Assembly (NCBI RefSeq): GCF_016653405.1
Contig: NZ_NHSN01000002.1
Span: 1-64,000 of the forward strand
DNA: 64,000 bases
Origin: Halorhodospira halophila
GTDB taxonomy: Bacteria > Pseudomonadota > Gammaproteobacteria > Nitrococcales > Halorhodospiraceae
Direction: 5' to 3'
Positions 1-9,972 of the stretch are shown here, piece by piece. A program made the translations under genes and the position numbers. A model generated the notes under the pieces. That model saw only the letters and a program-made list of their open reading frames with translations, ran no database searches and had not been told where the DNA came from. Every line of letters begins with the position of its first letter. The stretch's first letter is position 1.

Positions 1-93
1 CTCCGCCCCGGCAACAATCCCCCCTGCCGCCGCTGCCACCACGGCCACCAGCCCCAAAAGGGCTCGGCCCCGCTGTCCACGTGTCTCGCTCAT
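1..93 (-). CDS. N-terminus of an unidentified membrane-anchored or exported protein (partial)
   Basis: Reading leftward from an ATG, 31 codons run to the window edge without a stop. The peptide begins MSETRGQRGRALLGL and continues as an Ala/Val/Gly-rich hydrophobic stretch, which looks like a signal anchor or first membrane segment after a short basic tail. No domain is visible, so no function can be given. It is divergent from the AhpD-like gene on the right, with about 220 bases between them. Confidence 0.5.
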   Translation of the reverse strand, partial: MSETRGQRGRALLGLVAVVAAAAGGIVAGAE

Positions 94-235
94 TACCGGT
101 ACACCAATTCCTTCACGCATCGGACTGGGTGCAGCGATGATAGCAGCCCTGAGACGGGACCAGCTGCTCATCCCGACCACCTGCCCCGTCCTTGGCCCCC
201 TCGCCGCCTCTACCCGTCGGGGCTACCCCGACACA

Positions 236-268
236 CTATCGATGCAGTTCTATCGATCCATGTAAAAT
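236..268 (+). promoter_or_regulatory. Possible promoter with a repeated CTATCGAT motif
   Basis: The octamer CTATCGAT occurs at 236-243 and again at 250-257 (14-base pitch), followed by a TAAAAT hexamer at 263-268 that could act as a -10 box for the gene starting at 318. No good -35 element is seen. The repeat could be a regulator site or chance. Confidence 0.3.
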
Positions 269-317
269 CGCGCCGTAACCTTGCCGTTTCCACGACCGCA
301 ACCAAGAGGATCCACCC

Positions 318-665
318 ATGTACAAGGATTGGGCCAGCACCGCCGACGAACTCTCCGCGCTGTTCAAGGAGGTCCGCAAGGGCCAGCCAGATGTTGCCAA
401 GGGGTTCTCGGCCATCGCCCAGGCCGCGACCGCCGACGGGGCGCTCTCGCCCAAGACCAAGGAATTGATCGCGGTCGCGATCAGTGTGGCGACCCGTTGT
501 GACGGTTGTATCGCCTTCCACACTAAGGCCGCGGCCAAGCATGGCGCCACCCGCGACGAGATCCTCGAGATGATCGGTGTCTCGGTCTACATGGGCGGCG
601 GTCCCTCGATGACCTACGGGGCCCAGGCCCTAGAGGCCTTCGACCAGTTCGCCGCGGATCGTTAG
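318..665 (+). CDS. AhpD-like / carboxymuconolactone decarboxylase family protein
   Basis: A 115-residue single-domain protein of the AhpD/CMD superfamily. The family signature C-x2-C-x3-H is present as C61, C64 and H68 (CDGCIAFH), followed by a Gly-rich stretch near residues 93-95. In AhpD this cysteine pair carries out thiol-disulfide exchange supporting peroxide reduction; many small relatives have no proven substrate. A ribosome site (AGAGGA) lies 8-10 bases before the ATG. It precedes an ArsR-rhodanese regulator on the same strand, and sulfur/redox sensing would suit both, but that link is inference. The exact substrate is unknown. Confidence 0.85.
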   Translation: MYKDWASTADELSALFKEVRKGQPDVAKGFSAIAQAATADGALSPKTKELIAVAISVATRCDGCIAFHTKAAAKHGATRDEILEMIGVSVYMGGGPSMTYGAQALEAFDQFAADR

Positions 666-717
666 TGCGGTAAAAAGTCCACTCCAAAAGGGAGCGCTTG
701 ATAAGCATCAAAACCAC

Positions 718-758
718 GCCGTACGGTAGGGAAGACCACTTGCTCCCTACCGTACGGC
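718..758. promoter_or_regulatory. Perfect 15-base inverted repeat upstream of the ArsR-rhodanese gene
   Basis: The arms GCCGTACGGTAGGGA (718-732) and TCCCTACCGTACGGC (744-758) are exact reverse complements separated by 11 bases, 24 bases before the regulator's ATG. The core CCGTACGG is itself palindromic. There is no T-run, so a simple terminator is less likely than an operator. It sits where an autoregulatory ArsR-type repressor would bind; it could instead be an RNA hairpin ending the upstream transcript. Confidence 0.6.
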
Positions 759-782
759 ACACCGGAGTGCAGCCTGGAATCC

Positions 783-1439
783 ATGGAACAGCAAATCCCC
801 AAACGTCGCGTGCTCGAGCAGTTCGCGGTCATCGCCAAGGCGGTGGGACACGAATACCGCCTGGAACTGCTCGAGCTAGTTGCGCAGCGGGAACGCAGCG
901 TCGAGGCCCTGACGCAGTTGACCCAGCTGCCCGTGGGCAGCGTCTCGCAACATCTGCAGCAGCTCCGGCGCGCCGGCCTGGTGACCGCCCGCAAAGAGGG
1001 TAAGTACGTCTACTACGCGCTCGCCGACGAGGAGGTTTTGACCCTGATGTCGACCCTGCGCCGGGTGGCCGAGCGCAACATAGCCGAGGTCAATCAGCTG
1101 ATTGCGCAGTACTTCGAGGACCACCAGGACCTGGACACACTCTCGTCGGCGGAGCTCCTTGAGCGCCTGCAGCGTAACGAAGTCACTTTGATCGACGTCC
1201 GCCCGCCCGAGGAGTACGCCTCCGGACACTTGCCGGGCGCCATCAACGTACCCCTGGATGAACTCGAGGCCCGGCTCCAAGACTTGCCCGCCGAGCAACA
1301 GGTGGTCGCCTACTGCCGGGGACCGTTCTGCGCCCTGGCTCGCGACGCCGTGCGCCGACTGCGCCGCCAAGGCGTTGACGCAACCCGGCTCAACCAAGGC
1401 TTCCCGGAGTGGAAGGCCGAGGGGCTCCCGGTTCAATAA
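783..1439 (+). CDS. ArsR-family transcription regulator fused to a rhodanese domain
   Basis: A 218-residue two-domain protein. Residues about 8-105 form an ArsR/SmtB winged helix (recognition region VGSVSQHLQQLRRAGLV); residues about 120-218 form a rhodanese domain with an active-site loop beginning C178-R-G and a second cysteine at C183. The DNA-binding domain has no cysteine, so the classical ArsR metal thiolate site is missing. The only two cysteines are in the rhodanese loop, which suggests sensing of sulfane sulfur or an oxidant there. A perfect 15-base inverted repeat lies just upstream, consistent with autoregulation. The fusion is a known architecture; the ligand is inference. Confidence 0.9.
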   Translation: MEQQIPKRRVLEQFAVIAKAVGHEYRLELLELVAQRERSVEALTQLTQLPVGSVSQHLQQLRRAGLVTARKEGKYVYYALADEEVLTLMSTLRRVAERNIAEVNQLIAQYFEDHQDLDTLSSAELLERLQRNEVTLIDVRPPEEYASGHLPGAINVPLDELEARLQDLPAEQQVVAYCRGPFCALARDAVRRLRRQGVDATRLNQGFPEWKAEGLPVQ

Positions 1440-1445
1440 GAGGGT

Positions 1446-1886
1446 TTACCAGTTCAACCACTTGCGGCACTCGCCCTCGGCGTCGGCCGCCACGGTCTCG
1501 GCATCCACCTGCTCCGGGCGCCATTCGCGTACCTGCCCCTGACACTCCAGGTGCAGGACCGGATACTGCGGCCGCGCCGTGTCCCCGTGCAGCGCAGGGA
1601 ACGCAAAGGACGGCTTGTGATAGAGGCGGCCCTCCACGGTGTAGACGCAGCTTCCCTCCGAGTCGGTTGCGACCATCAATCTGGCCCAGTGCTCGTTGTG
1701 CTCGACAAGGGCGGCAAACCCCTCGGCGATCAGGGTGTCGCGGGCCCGCCACAAGCCGGGTAGCACCGCCTCCCGGAAGCTTTGCTCGAGTTGTTGCTCG
1801 GCGTCACGGAGCTGTGCTTGCGCCGCCTCGGCATCGGCCATCTGGGGTTCGCCGCTTTTGAGGAGCTTTCTCAGCCAGCGTCTCAT
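1446..1886 (-). CDS. Conserved-looking hypothetical protein coupled to the BCCT gene
   Basis: A 146-residue soluble protein with no signal peptide. The N-terminus is basic (MRRWLRKLLKS), followed by an Ala/Gln/Glu-rich helix (residues about 18-45), then a mixed region. I chose the ATG at 1886 because it overlaps the stop of the upstream BCCT gene in an ATGA arrangement, which suggests translational coupling; an in-frame start further upstream would lie inside that gene. I do not recognise the family. The context suggests a partner or regulator of osmolyte uptake, but nothing in the sequence proves it. Confidence 0.7.
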   Translation of the reverse strand: MRRWLRKLLKSGEPQMADAEAAQAQLRDAEQQLEQSFREAVLPGLWRARDTLIAEGFAALVEHNEHWARLMVATDSEGSCVYTVEGRLYHKPSFAFPALHGDTARPQYPVLHLECQGQVREWRPEQVDAETVAADAEGECRKWLNW

Positions 1887-3490
1887 TGACGTTTCGTCCT
1901 TGTCTGCGGAGTGTCCGAGCTGCCCCGCGGCGGCCATCCACGGCGCCGCCGCCGGCGCTCATCCAGATAGCGGAACAGCCGTTCTAGCTTCGGCTCGGGG
2001 ATGGGGCTGATCATGTCCGACTGCTGCGCATCGGCACGGAACGCCGCCCACAGCCCCCAGGCCATGAGCAGAAGGATCAGTGACAACGGCAGCGCCGCCG
2101 CAATGGTGACTGTTTGCAAGGCCTGTAGCCCGCCGGCGATCAACAGCACCGCGGCCACGGCACCGGTCATGGTGCTCCAGAAGATCTTCTGCAGCAGCGG
2201 CGGATTGGGGTTGCCGCCGGAGGCCAGGACATTCATGACCAGCGCCCCCGAGTCTGCCGACGTCACGAAATAGCCCACCACCACGGCGGTAGCCAGTGGA
2301 ACCGTGATCGCCGCCAGGGGCAGCGCCTCGAGCATGGCGTAGAGCGCCTGCGGCACGCTCTCCTGTACCACTGCCGCGATGCCGGCGCCGGCCTGATCCA
2401 GATGCAGTGCACCCGCGCCGAAGGCGGTCAGCCAGACGAAGGTGAACAGCGTCGGTACCAACAACACGCCGAGGATGAACTCCCCCACCGTCCGCCCGCG
2501 GGAGACCCGGGCGATGAACATGCCCACGAACGGACACCACGAGATCCACCACCCCCAGTAGAACAGCGTCCAGTCGGCCTGCCAGTCGGGGCTCCGAAAC
2601 GCGTCGGTCCGGAAGGTCAGCTCCACGAGGCCGTCCACATAGTGGCCGAGGGATTCAAAAAAGCCGGCCAGGACCAGCCGGGTCGGCCCGGCGATCAGCA
2701 CGAACAACATCAGCGCCGCACCGAGGAACAGATTGGCGCGTGAGAGAAGACGGATCCCGTTGTTCAATCCGCTGACCACGGAGATGGTCGCCGCCCCCAT
2801 GATGGCGATGATCAGCCCGATCTGGTGCGTCAGTGACTCCTCCAGCAGCCCGACCCGTGCCAATCCGGAGTTGACCTGCATAACCCCCAACCCCAGGGAT
2901 GTCGCCACTCCGAGCACGGTCCCCACCACCGCCATGGTGTCGACCAGATCGCCAATGACGCCGTGTATACGCTGTCCGAGCAGCGGGTAGAGCGCCGAGC
3001 GAAGAGACAACGGCAAGTCGTGGCGGTAGGAGAAAAACGCCAGCGAGAGCGCGACGATGATGTAGATCGCCCAAGGGTGCAAACCCCAGTGGAAGAAAGT
3101 GATCTGCAGCGCCTCGAGGGCCGCATCCGGCGTACCCGGCTCGGCCCGGGGCGGATCGGCGAAGTGCATCAGCGGTTCGGCAACGCTGTAGAACAGCAGG
3201 CCGATGCCCATACCCGCCGAGAAGAGCATGGCGAACCACGACAGGTAGCTGTACTCCGGATAGGAGTCGGGCGGCCCCAGACGCAGCCTGCGGAAATCAG
3301 GACGCAGCAGCACCACCAAAACGAAACCGAGTAGGAACGCAACGACACCGGTGTAGACCCAGCCCAGCTCGACGGCAATGAACGTCTGCAGCCGGGCGAT
3401 CCCATCACCCATCGCCTCGGTCCAGACGGCGGCGGCCACCACCAGGGTCACCACCAGGGCTGCTGCCGGCAGAAAGACCCTAGGATACAT
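1883..3490 (-). CDS. BCCT-family glycine betaine/choline/carnitine transporter
   Basis: A 535-residue polytopic membrane protein with about 12 hydrophobic segments. It carries the BCCT hallmarks: GMGIGLLFYSVAEPL in the third-fourth helix region and the Trp-rich segment WGWWISWCPFVGMFIARVSR that lines the substrate site. BCCT carriers import betaines and related osmolytes driven by Na+ or H+; this is expected in a halophile. The start was placed at 3490, after a GGTGGG ribosome site; a GTG at 3520 is possible. The C-terminal tail is basic and hydrophilic, as in osmosensing BCCT members. A small hypothetical gene overlaps its stop. The substrate cannot be decided from sequence alone. Confidence 0.92.
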   Translation of the reverse strand: MYPRVFLPAAALVVTLVVAAAVWTEAMGDGIARLQTFIAVELGWVYTGVVAFLLGFVLVVLLRPDFRRLRLGPPDSYPEYSYLSWFAMLFSAGMGIGLLFYSVAEPLMHFADPPRAEPGTPDAALEALQITFFHWGLHPWAIYIIVALSLAFFSYRHDLPLSLRSALYPLLGQRIHGVIGDLVDTMAVVGTVLGVATSLGLGVMQVNSGLARVGLLEESLTHQIGLIIAIMGAATISVVSGLNNGIRLLSRANLFLGAALMLFVLIAGPTRLVLAGFFESLGHYVDGLVELTFRTDAFRSPDWQADWTLFYWGWWISWCPFVGMFIARVSRGRTVGEFILGVLLVPTLFTFVWLTAFGAGALHLDQAGAGIAAVVQESVPQALYAMLEALPLAAITVPLATAVVVGYFVTSADSGALVMNVLASGGNPNPPLLQKIFWSTMTGAVAAVLLIAGGLQALQTVTIAAALPLSLILLLMAWGLWAAFRADAQQSDMISPIPEPKLERLFRYLDERRRRRRGWPPRGSSDTPQTRTKRQ

Positions 3491-3549
3491 ATACCCACCC
3501 AAGGGACGCGGATCGACCACCCCGACGGACGCGCGGGGGGGCGGTCATG

Positions 3550-5103
<1,554 letters not shown>

Positions 5104-5226
5104 TCATCTCTGCCCGGCCGACGATTGCAAAGAGGCTCGCGAGACTTTGCCGCTGCTGTGCGCTTTCTTGCTAGGGTTCACGCTGGTGGAACCAGATTCC
5201 CACGCTGCAACCGATGAGCCAGCCCG

Positions 5227-6864
5227 ATGAGTGGACGGATCCCCGCGGAGCTCGAACACCCCTACGACCTGATCGTCATTGGCGCCGGGATCAATGGCGC
5301 CGGCATCGCCCGGGACGCAGCGCTGCGCGGACTCCGGGTACTGGTCCTGGAACAGGACGATATCGGCGGTGCCACCTCCGCCTGGAACAGCCGCCTGGTC
5401 CACGGCGGGCTGCGCTACCTCGAACACGGCGAGATCGGGCTGGTCCGGGAGTCTCTGCGCGATCGCGAGATCCTGCTGCGCACCGCCCCCCACCTGGTCA
5501 CGCCCCTGCCCCTGCTCATCCCTCTCTACGCCGGCCAGCGGCGGGGCCCCGGAATGGTGCGCCTGGGCATGCTCGCCTACGACTTCCTATCCTTGGACAA
5601 AAGCCTGCCTTGCCACCGCATGTACGACCGCGCCACAGTCCGTGCCGTCGAACCAGGCCTGGCCGAGCAGGGCCTACTCGGCGCCGCGCGCTATTACGAC
5701 GCCCAAGTCGCTTACCCGGAGCGGCTGACCCTGGAGAATCTCCTCTGCGCCCGTGCCCACGGAGCCACGGTCTATACCCACGCCCGGGCGCGGCGGGTGC
5801 AACGGGAAGCGGCCACGGGTCGTGTCACCGGGGTCGAGATCGAGGACCAGCTCACCGGCGAAACCGCCAGGGCGCGAAGCGCATCGGTGATCAATGTCGC
5901 CGGCCCGTGGGTCGACCACCTCCTTGAGGCCACCGCACCCGAGTTCCCGCGGCGCATCGGCGGCACCAAAGGCACGCACATCGTCGTCCCCCCCTTCCCC
6001 GGTGCTCCGGGCCACGCGCTCTATGCCGAGGCCCGAGAGGATGGGCGCCCCTACTTCACACTGCCCTGGAACGGGCTCTATCTGATCGGTACCACCGATA
6101 CCCGCTACGATGCAGACCCCGGGACCGCAGCCCCCACCGAGGACGAAATCCGCTACCTCCTCGATGAGACCAACCGGCTCCTGCCGGATGCAGGGCTCGA
6201 GCGCAGCCAGGTACTGTACGCCTACAGCGGTGTGCGCCCCCTACCCCACGTCGCCGCCGGAGAAACAGGGGCAATTACCCGGCGCCACCTGATCGTCGAC
6301 CACGAGGATCAGGCGCCAGGGCTGTGGTCGGTGATTGGCGGCAAACTCACCACGTACCGCCACCTGGCCGAGGAAGCAGTGGAGCGGATCGGCCGGTCCC
6401 GCGGCTGGCAGCTGCCCCCGTGCCCGACGCGCCGGCGGCCTCTCCCGGGAGCTGCGACCCCGGACCTGGAGACGTTTCGGCGCCGCCTAGCGGCAGCCCA
6501 TGGGCTAACCCCGGTGCTGGCCCAACGCCTGGCGGCGCTCTACGGCGTCAAGGCCGAGCAGATCGCTGCACGCATGAGCGCGGACCCTCGACTGCAGGAG
6601 GTGTTCAGCCCGCAGACTGGGGCCGTCGCCGCGGAGCTGATCCACGCTTTCGAGACGGAGATGTCCGAGACGCTCACCGACGCCCTGATGCGTCGCACGA
6701 TGGTCGGTCTGGGACCGGCGGCGGGGCTGGATGCGGTGGATAGCGCGGCGTGTATCGCCGGAGCGCACCTCGGGTGGGACCGTGACCGTGTGGCAGCAGA
6801 GGCGGAAGGATTCCGCACCTACATCGGCCGGTTCTGCCCGCAGACGACCGCCTCGGCACCCTAG
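5227..6864 (+). CDS. glpD: Aerobic glycerol-3-phosphate dehydrogenase
   Basis: A 545-residue FAD enzyme of the GlpD family. The dinucleotide-binding motif VIGAGINGAGIARDAA lies at residues about 16-31, followed by SRLVHGGLRYLE, a family signature. It oxidises glycerol 3-phosphate to dihydroxyacetone phosphate at the inner membrane and passes electrons to quinone. It is divergent from glpK and completes the glycerol pathway. Its 3' end overlaps that of the convergent small membrane protein gene by four bases. Confidence 0.96.
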   Translation: MSGRIPAELEHPYDLIVIGAGINGAGIARDAALRGLRVLVLEQDDIGGATSAWNSRLVHGGLRYLEHGEIGLVRESLRDREILLRTAPHLVTPLPLLIPLYAGQRRGPGMVRLGMLAYDFLSLDKSLPCHRMYDRATVRAVEPGLAEQGLLGAARYYDAQVAYPERLTLENLLCARAHGATVYTHARARRVQREAATGRVTGVEIEDQLTGETARARSASVINVAGPWVDHLLEATAPEFPRRIGGTKGTHIVVPPFPGAPGHALYAEAREDGRPYFTLPWNGLYLIGTTDTRYDADPGTAAPTEDEIRYLLDETNRLLPDAGLERSQVLYAYSGVRPLPHVAAGETGAITRRHLIVDHEDQAPGLWSVIGGKLTTYRHLAEEAVERIGRSRGWQLPPCPTRRRPLPGAATPDLETFRRRLAAAHGLTPVLAQRLAALYGVKAEQIAARMSADPRLQEVFSPQTGAVAAELIHAFETEMSETLTDALMRRTMVGLGPAAGLDAVDSAACIAGAHLGWDRDRVAAEAEGFRTYIGRFCPQTTASAP

Positions 6865-7175
6865 CGGATCGGCCGGGCCTGCTCGGCGGCGGCCCGCTGC
6901 TGGGCCCGGCGAGCCCGGACGCGCAGCACGGTCCAGATGATGGAGACGGCAGCAGCCGGCAGGGCAAGCCAGCGCAGCAGCTCGTAGAGCGGTAGATGGT
7001 CCGTCACGCTCCACCCCGGTGCATAGAGGCGCACGGCCACCGATGCACTGAGGATCGTGAAGGTCAGAACCGTGGCGGCGTAGTAAGGCTCGCGCCGGCG
7101 CAGCCCGGCCGCGCCGAAGGCGGCAACGTGGGCCAGGAAGATCAGCAGCAGTAGGGTCAGACCGTGGTCGGCCAT
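6861..7175 (-). CDS. Small membrane protein of unknown function
   Basis: A 104-residue protein with three likely membrane segments (residues about 6-24, 33-50 and 67-88) and a basic Arg/Ala-rich cytoplasmic tail. No enzymatic motif is visible. It follows the Na/Pi cotransporter and PhoU-like genes on the same strand after a hairpin at 7238-7255, so it is probably a separate transcript. I do not recognise the family. Confidence 0.7.
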   Translation of the reverse strand: MADHGLTLLLLIFLAHVAAFGAAGLRRREPYYAATVLTFTILSASVAVRLYAPGWSVTDHLPLYELLRWLALPAAAVSIIWTVLRVRARRAQQRAAAEQARPIR

Positions 7176-7237
7176 GGCAGCGCGTCCCTTCTCGCTGAAC
7201 CGGACGGAACGGTCCCCATCATAGCGGCCTCAGCCGG

Positions 7238-7255
7238 TCCCGGCCACGGCCGGGA
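7238..7255. terminator. Perfect GC hairpin after the PhoU-like gene
   Basis: TCCCGGCC (7238-7245) and GGCCGGGA (7248-7255) pair perfectly around a two-base loop, 20 bases past the stop of the PhoU-like gene. No T-run follows. It is probably a termination or RNA-stability hairpin. Confidence 0.45.
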
Positions 7256-7274
7256 AGGCGGTACAGGGGGGATA

Positions 7275-7955
7275 TCAGTCGCCCCCGGTTCCCGGCTCGA
7301 AGTCCAGCTCGGCCAGCTCGCCGAGCACCGCACTGGCGATGTTGGTCAGGTGCGCGGCCACACGCTTGTAGTGGCGAGCGAGCAGCGAATACGCCACCGC
7401 CTCGTGGAATTCGATCTCGCCCTCGTCCTCGAACAGCTCCTCGATGAGCTGATCGCAGCGGCGCTGGATGTCCCGCGCCTGCTCGCGGCGCTCACGGGCG
7501 GCCTCCTGCTGGTCCGGATCCCGGCACGCCGAGGCCAACGTGCGAAAAATCCCGCCTAACTCCCCTTCGATCTCCTCCAGGGGCTGGTGGTACTTCGCAA
7601 CGTGGAAGCCCCGTGTGTAGAAGCGCCCGATTTCAAAGACGTTCTTGCAGTAGTCGCCGATGCGCTCCGCATCCCTGGAGACACTCAGTAGCGCCAGACA
7701 AACGGGGACATCGTAGCCGGGGTTCACCGTCAGGTGGCGGAGGAGCTTGCGGCGGACCGAGCGCTCGCGGGCGTTGATCCGCCGATCCCGCTCATAGATC
7801 GCGTCCTCGGCCTTTTCCGCCGGTACCCGACTGTGCAGCACCTCGTTGGCCCGCTCGAACATCCACGCCCCGTCCTGGAGCATGGCTTCCAGCTCCGCAA
7901 AGGCACGGTCGACGGCCGTCTCTCGGGCAAAGGCACTGAGGATTTCGCGGAACAT
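7275..7955 (-). CDS. PhoU-like domain protein paired with the Na/Pi cotransporter
   Basis: A 226-residue, all-helical, strongly charged protein resembling PhoU domains (CLALLSVSRDAERIGDYCKNV matches the PhoU metal/helix signature E/DxxxxxD-R-xGD). Such domains modulate phosphate carriers; in many Na/Pi cotransporters the domain is fused to the carrier C-terminus, whereas here it is separate and starts 21 bases after the carrier's stop. The ATG at 7955 was preferred to 7961 because the GGAG site then lies six bases away. It is distinct from the Pst-linked phoU at 26 kb. Confidence 0.82.
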   Translation of the reverse strand: MFREILSAFARETAVDRAFAELEAMLQDGAWMFERANEVLHSRVPAEKAEDAIYERDRRINARERSVRRKLLRHLTVNPGYDVPVCLALLSVSRDAERIGDYCKNVFEIGRFYTRGFHVAKYHQPLEEIEGELGGIFRTLASACRDPDQQEAARERREQARDIQRRCDQLIEELFEDEGEIEFHEAVAYSLLARHYKRVAAHLTNIASAVLGELAELDFEPGTGGD

Positions 7956-7976
7956 CGCCATCTCCGGTGGGAGCGT

Positions 7977-9179
7977 TTAACGGTGAATGAGCAACACCTC
8001 GGTGACTGCCAGCCCGACAAGCGGCAGCACCAAGAATACCAAGAACAGGAACAGGAACGCGTACGGCATGCTGCGCCCGGCCAGGCGGCCGTACCAGCTG
8101 GCCATGCGGATCGGTATATAGCGTAACGGATACCAGATCGCCGTGCCCAACAGATTGAACAGCACGTGCACGAAGGCCACGGTCAGCGCCGCCGAGACGG
8201 GGTTGGCCGTAGCAGCCAGGACACTGGTCGCGGTGGTCCCGAGATTCGAGCCCATCATGAACGGCAGGACCCGCCGCATGGGCACCACACCGGCGCCGGC
8301 CAGGGGAACCATCAGACTCGTGGTAATCGTGCTGGACTGGACCATTACCGTGGAGATCGCCCCGATCCCGTAGGAGCGCGGATCCGTGCGGAAGAAATAG
8401 CTACGGAACAGACCGTCCATGTGCCGCAGCAGGGCCCCGCGGAGATTCTTCACCATGAGCACCAGGGCGAAGAACATGAGCACCAGGCCGCCGGCAGCCA
8501 CCAGCAGGCCCTCCGTGCCCCCGGTCGACGCCAGCGCACTCCCGCCCGACTCGAACACGGCCACGATCGGCGCGGTCACCACCCCCACCGGGCTGTCCGG
8601 TCGCGCCACTTCCGGCAGACCGACCAACTCGGCAAGCCAGGCAGCGGTCTGGGTGATCACGCCCCGGCCACTCTCGGCGAGAGCCGAGGTCACCCACTCC
8701 AGCGGGAAGAGCACGGCAACCGTGAGGATGTTGAAGAAGTCGTGGAGCAGCGCCGCAGTGAACGAGCGCCGGAAGGTCCGGCGGATCCGCATATTCGCCA
8801 GCGCCACGAGGAGGGCGGTGACCGAGGTGCCGATGTTCGCGCCCATGATGGCGAACACCGCCGTGCCCAGGGTCATCTCGCCGGTCGCCACCAAGGTGAC
8901 GATCAGCGCCGTCGTGAACGATGAACTCTGCACGATGGCCGTGACCAGCACGGCACCGAGTAGCGCGATGAACGGGTTCTCGCCATATTCGAAGGCGCGG
9001 ACGAAGAAGTCGCTGGCCTCGCCGAAAGTCCCCAGCCCGCTGCCGATGACGTTCAGCGCGGCCAGGAAGAGGTACAGACAGAGCCCGGCATAGACCCCGC
9101 GCAGCCAGGCCGGCACCTCACGATGCCGGACGACTGCCGGGTCCACCCCGGCAGCGGAGGCTGATTTGCCTTGTGCCAT
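7977..9179 (-). CDS. Na+/phosphate cotransporter (NptA/PNaS family)
   Basis: A 400-residue membrane protein with two inverted Na/Pi cotransporter repeats, each holding a QSS signature (QSSSFTTALIV, residues about 77-87, and QSSTITTSLMV, about 277-287). It imports inorganic phosphate with Na+, which suits a saline habitat. The usual C-terminal PhoU domain is absent and supplied by the next gene. Three PhoB-type half-sites lie about 90 bases upstream, so it is probably induced in phosphate starvation. The ATG at 9179 was chosen; an alternative start codon is at 9218. Confidence 0.9.
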   Translation of the reverse strand: MAQGKSASAAGVDPAVVRHREVPAWLRGVYAGLCLYLFLAALNVIGSGLGTFGEASDFFVRAFEYGENPFIALLGAVLVTAIVQSSSFTTALIVTLVATGEMTLGTAVFAIMGANIGTSVTALLVALANMRIRRTFRRSFTAALLHDFFNILTVAVLFPLEWVTSALAESGRGVITQTAAWLAELVGLPEVARPDSPVGVVTAPIVAVFESGGSALASTGGTEGLLVAAGGLVLMFFALVLMVKNLRGALLRHMDGLFRSYFFRTDPRSYGIGAISTVMVQSSTITTSLMVPLAGAGVVPMRRVLPFMMGSNLGTTATSVLAATANPVSAALTVAFVHVLFNLLGTAIWYPLRYIPIRMASWYGRLAGRSMPYAFLFLFLVFLVLPLVGLAVTEVLLIHR

Positions 9180-9268
9180 CAGCTGATCGCCCCTGTGTCC
9201 AGAACGGTCACCCGGCACGCACCGCGAAGCCCCGCGGCCGGGCGAACCGTAAGCTGCCCACCCGGCTC

Positions 9269-9297
9269 ATGACAGTCAAGTTACAGTTTCATTGCAG
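9269..9297 (-). promoter_or_regulatory. PhoB box array for the Na/Pi cotransporter
   Basis: On the minus strand the half-sites CTGCAAT (9297-9291), CTGTAAC (9286-9280) and CTGTCAT (9275-9269) repeat at exactly 11-base pitch. These match the E. coli pho-box half-site very closely. Unlike the other arrays in the window, no convincing -10 lies 10 bases downstream (GGCAGC there); CAGCTT at 12 bases is a weak candidate. Confidence 0.82.
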
Positions 9298-9324
9298 CCA
9301 ATAGGCCGAGCGCCCTGCCCAGGG

Positions 9325-9762
9325 TCACCCCGAGGGGCGCACCCAGGCGGTGATCCCCACCATCCGCTCGATACGCACCCGATCGCCCGGACGCAGCTCC
9401 TGCCCGTCGGCCCCGCGCGCGGGGAAGACCTCGTCATCGACCAGCACTCCGATCCCCTGCCCCCGCCGAACCAGGACACCGCATCGTCCTGCATAGGCAT
9501 CGGCCGGGGCGACCATCCGGTGGGCGTAGGCCCCGGCAAAACGCTGCGCAAGGCGGTAACCGGTCGGCAGGAGGATCAGTGTGGTGACCAGATAGATCAG
9601 CAGCTGGTGAGAGACGGCCATGTCCGCCTTCACTGACGTCACCACCGCCAGAACGAAGGCGGCCACGGCCAGATCCACCAGGAACAGGTGACCACCGAAG
9701 AGAGCCGCTGTCACGAGTAGCAGGATGCCGCCGGCCAGCCAGATCCAGGATGGGTCGAACAT
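9325..9762 (-). CDS. NfeD-like membrane protein
   Basis: A 145-residue protein with hydrophobic segments at residues about 5-22, 27-45 and 53-70 and a C-terminal beta-rich OB-fold-like part (AGRCGVLVRRGQGIGVLVDDEVFPARG...), the layout of short NfeD/YbbK proteins. NfeD proteins usually partner stomatin/SPFH proteins, which are not found beside it here. The ATG at 9762 follows a GGAGGT site. The 3' end lies just beyond the Pho array that drives the neighbouring carrier, so it is a separate leftward gene whose transcript may run into that carrier. Confidence 0.75.
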   Translation of the reverse strand: MFDPSWIWLAGGILLLVTAALFGGHLFLVDLAVAAFVLAVVTSVKADMAVSHQLLIYLVTTLILLPTGYRLAQRFAGAYAHRMVAPADAYAGRCGVLVRRGQGIGVLVDDEVFPARGADGQELRPGDRVRIERMVGITAWVRPSG

Positions 9763-9972
9763 GCACACCTCCAGCTCGCGGCCACTTTCAGTCTAATCCA
9801 CAAAAACTGTGGAAGGCCCTGTGGAAAACCCTGCCCCGCCCCGATCCCGTGCGGACCTGCGGCAGGTGGCGATTTTTTCGCCGGCTAGCCGCACCCACCC
9901 CGGGGTACGCTATCCTGAGCGGCCGAAACCGGACGCCGGCTCTATTCCCTGGCTCATCAACGAAGGTCTTTG

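Noticed and set aside
5174-5192. GGTTC...GAACC partial palindrome between glpK and glpD
   Set aside because: Only five bases pair at each end; too weak to call an operator for the glycerol genes.
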